Both the position numbers and the translations under genes were made by a program. Below are positions 15,273 to 15,480 of a DNA stretch of 15,480 nt, piece after piece; position 1 is the stretch's first letter, and each line of letters starts with the position of its first letter. Source of the DNA: JAVBKA01 sp031546715 (GTDB lineage Bacteria; Bacillota; Clostridia; Oscillospirales; UBA929); contig JAVBKA010000206.1 of assembly GCA_031546715.1 (NCBI GenBank), positions 1 to 15,480 of the forward strand, given 5' to 3'. Below the pieces are notes generated by a model that ran no database searches, was not told where the DNA came from, and saw only the letters and a list, made by a program, of their open reading frames with translations.

Positions 15273-15452
15273 ATGAAAAAGGTACTTTCGTTACTTTTGC
15301 TGGTCGCTCTTTGTCTCTCGCTGATATCTGGCTGTACGCAGTCGCCCTCTGCAACTGTGTCCGAATCCGCTTCGCCATCAGTATCGCCGACAGAATCACT
15401 TGCTGAAATTTCGCCATCTGTTTCGGCTGCACCGGTTTATCCGGTGCAGCCC
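15273..15452 (+). CDS. Second lipoprotein, N-terminal fragment (3' cut by contig end)
   Basis: Starts two bases after the MalG-like stop, with AAGGGG five bases before the ATG. The N-terminus MKKVLSLLLLVALCLSLISGC is a lipoprotein signal with its Cys at 21. A Ser/Pro/Thr/Glu-rich linker follows, similar in style to that of the binding protein upstream. No domain is visible before the end. The frame stays open to the last base, but from 15453 it encodes RSEEHTSEL, the well-known translation of Illumina adapter, so those residues are not real. Residues from about 15436 on are also doubtful because of a fold-back hairpin. It could be an extracellular glycoside hydrolase or a further binding protein; this cannot be told. 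Confidence 0.8.
15425..15451. repeat. 11-bp perfect hairpin at the contig end
   Basis: GGCTGCACCGG (15425-15435) is followed by TTTAT and its exact reverse complement CCGGTGCAGCC (15441-15451). It lies inside the lipoprotein reading frame and touches the adapter. A fold-back library artefact explains it better than a biological stem, but this is not proven. Confidence 0.6.
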
Positions 15453-15480
15453 AGATCGGAAGAGCACACGTCTGAACTCC
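15453..15480 (+). other. Illumina TruSeq adapter sequence (not genomic)
   Basis: The last 28 bases begin AGATCGGAAGAGC and continue as the standard TruSeq read-1 adapter without mismatch. They should be trimmed from the contig. Confidence 0.98.

Noticed and set aside
1..15480. CRISPR arrays, tRNA or rRNA genes, insertion sequences, phage genes
   Set aside because: No regularly spaced repeats, cloverleaf-like sequence, transposase or phage motifs were seen on either strand.

Overview
The window reads as one end of a contig from an anaerobic Firmicute of the Clostridia type, probably from a gut or similar metagenome. The support is moderate GC, strong AGGAGG-like ribosome binding sites with some TTG and GTG starts, consensus TTGACA/TATAAT promoters, and Clostridia-like proteins (GH95 glycosidase, FCD-type GntR regulator, HypA/HypB, a GltD-like iron-sulfur flavoenzyme, MalEFG-type transport without its own ATPase). 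The species cannot be named. The last 28 bases are Illumina adapter, so the right edge is an assembly end.

Layout. (1) 2-2359, + strand: a GH95 alpha-L-fucosidase family enzyme missing only its first few codons. (2) A long bidirectional terminator hairpin separates it from a minus-strand pair: a short flavodoxin-like protein (2425-2850) downstream of a GntR/FadR-family regulator (2917-3624). (3) Divergent from the regulator runs hypB, then an 891-residue multi-cluster iron-sulfur flavoprotein, then hypA, then a polytopic membrane protein (DUF5692-like from memory), closed by a strong hairpin at 8671-8716. The same 11-bp palindrome TGGTATTACCA lies in both the regulator promoter and the hypB promoter, so the regulator probably controls both directions. 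(4) Two small genes of unknown function (8754-8984 and 9012-9173), then a terminator. (5) A minus-strand uroporphyrinogen-decarboxylase-superfamily protein divergent from a LacI-family regulator that has a consensus promoter and a perfect operator palindrome. (6) After lacI: a sugar-binding lipoprotein, MalF-like and MalG-like permeases, and the start of a second lipoprotein that runs into the adapter.

How the parts may work together. Regions 1, 5 and 6 suggest glycan or oligosaccharide foraging: a fucosidase, a sugar importer under a LacI regulator, and a URO-D-like protein of unknown substrate. Region 3 is the least explained. Nickel-delivery proteins HypA and HypB flank a flavin/iron-sulfur NAD(P)-type oxidoreductase, and neither a nickel enzyme nor hypCDEF is in view. 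With the co-regulated flavodoxin and the conserved-looking membrane protein, it forms a plausible redox/nickel module whose target is unknown. No tRNA, rRNA, CRISPR array, insertion sequence or phage gene was seen. The longest gene-free stretch is the 214-nt uroD/lacI divergent promoter region.
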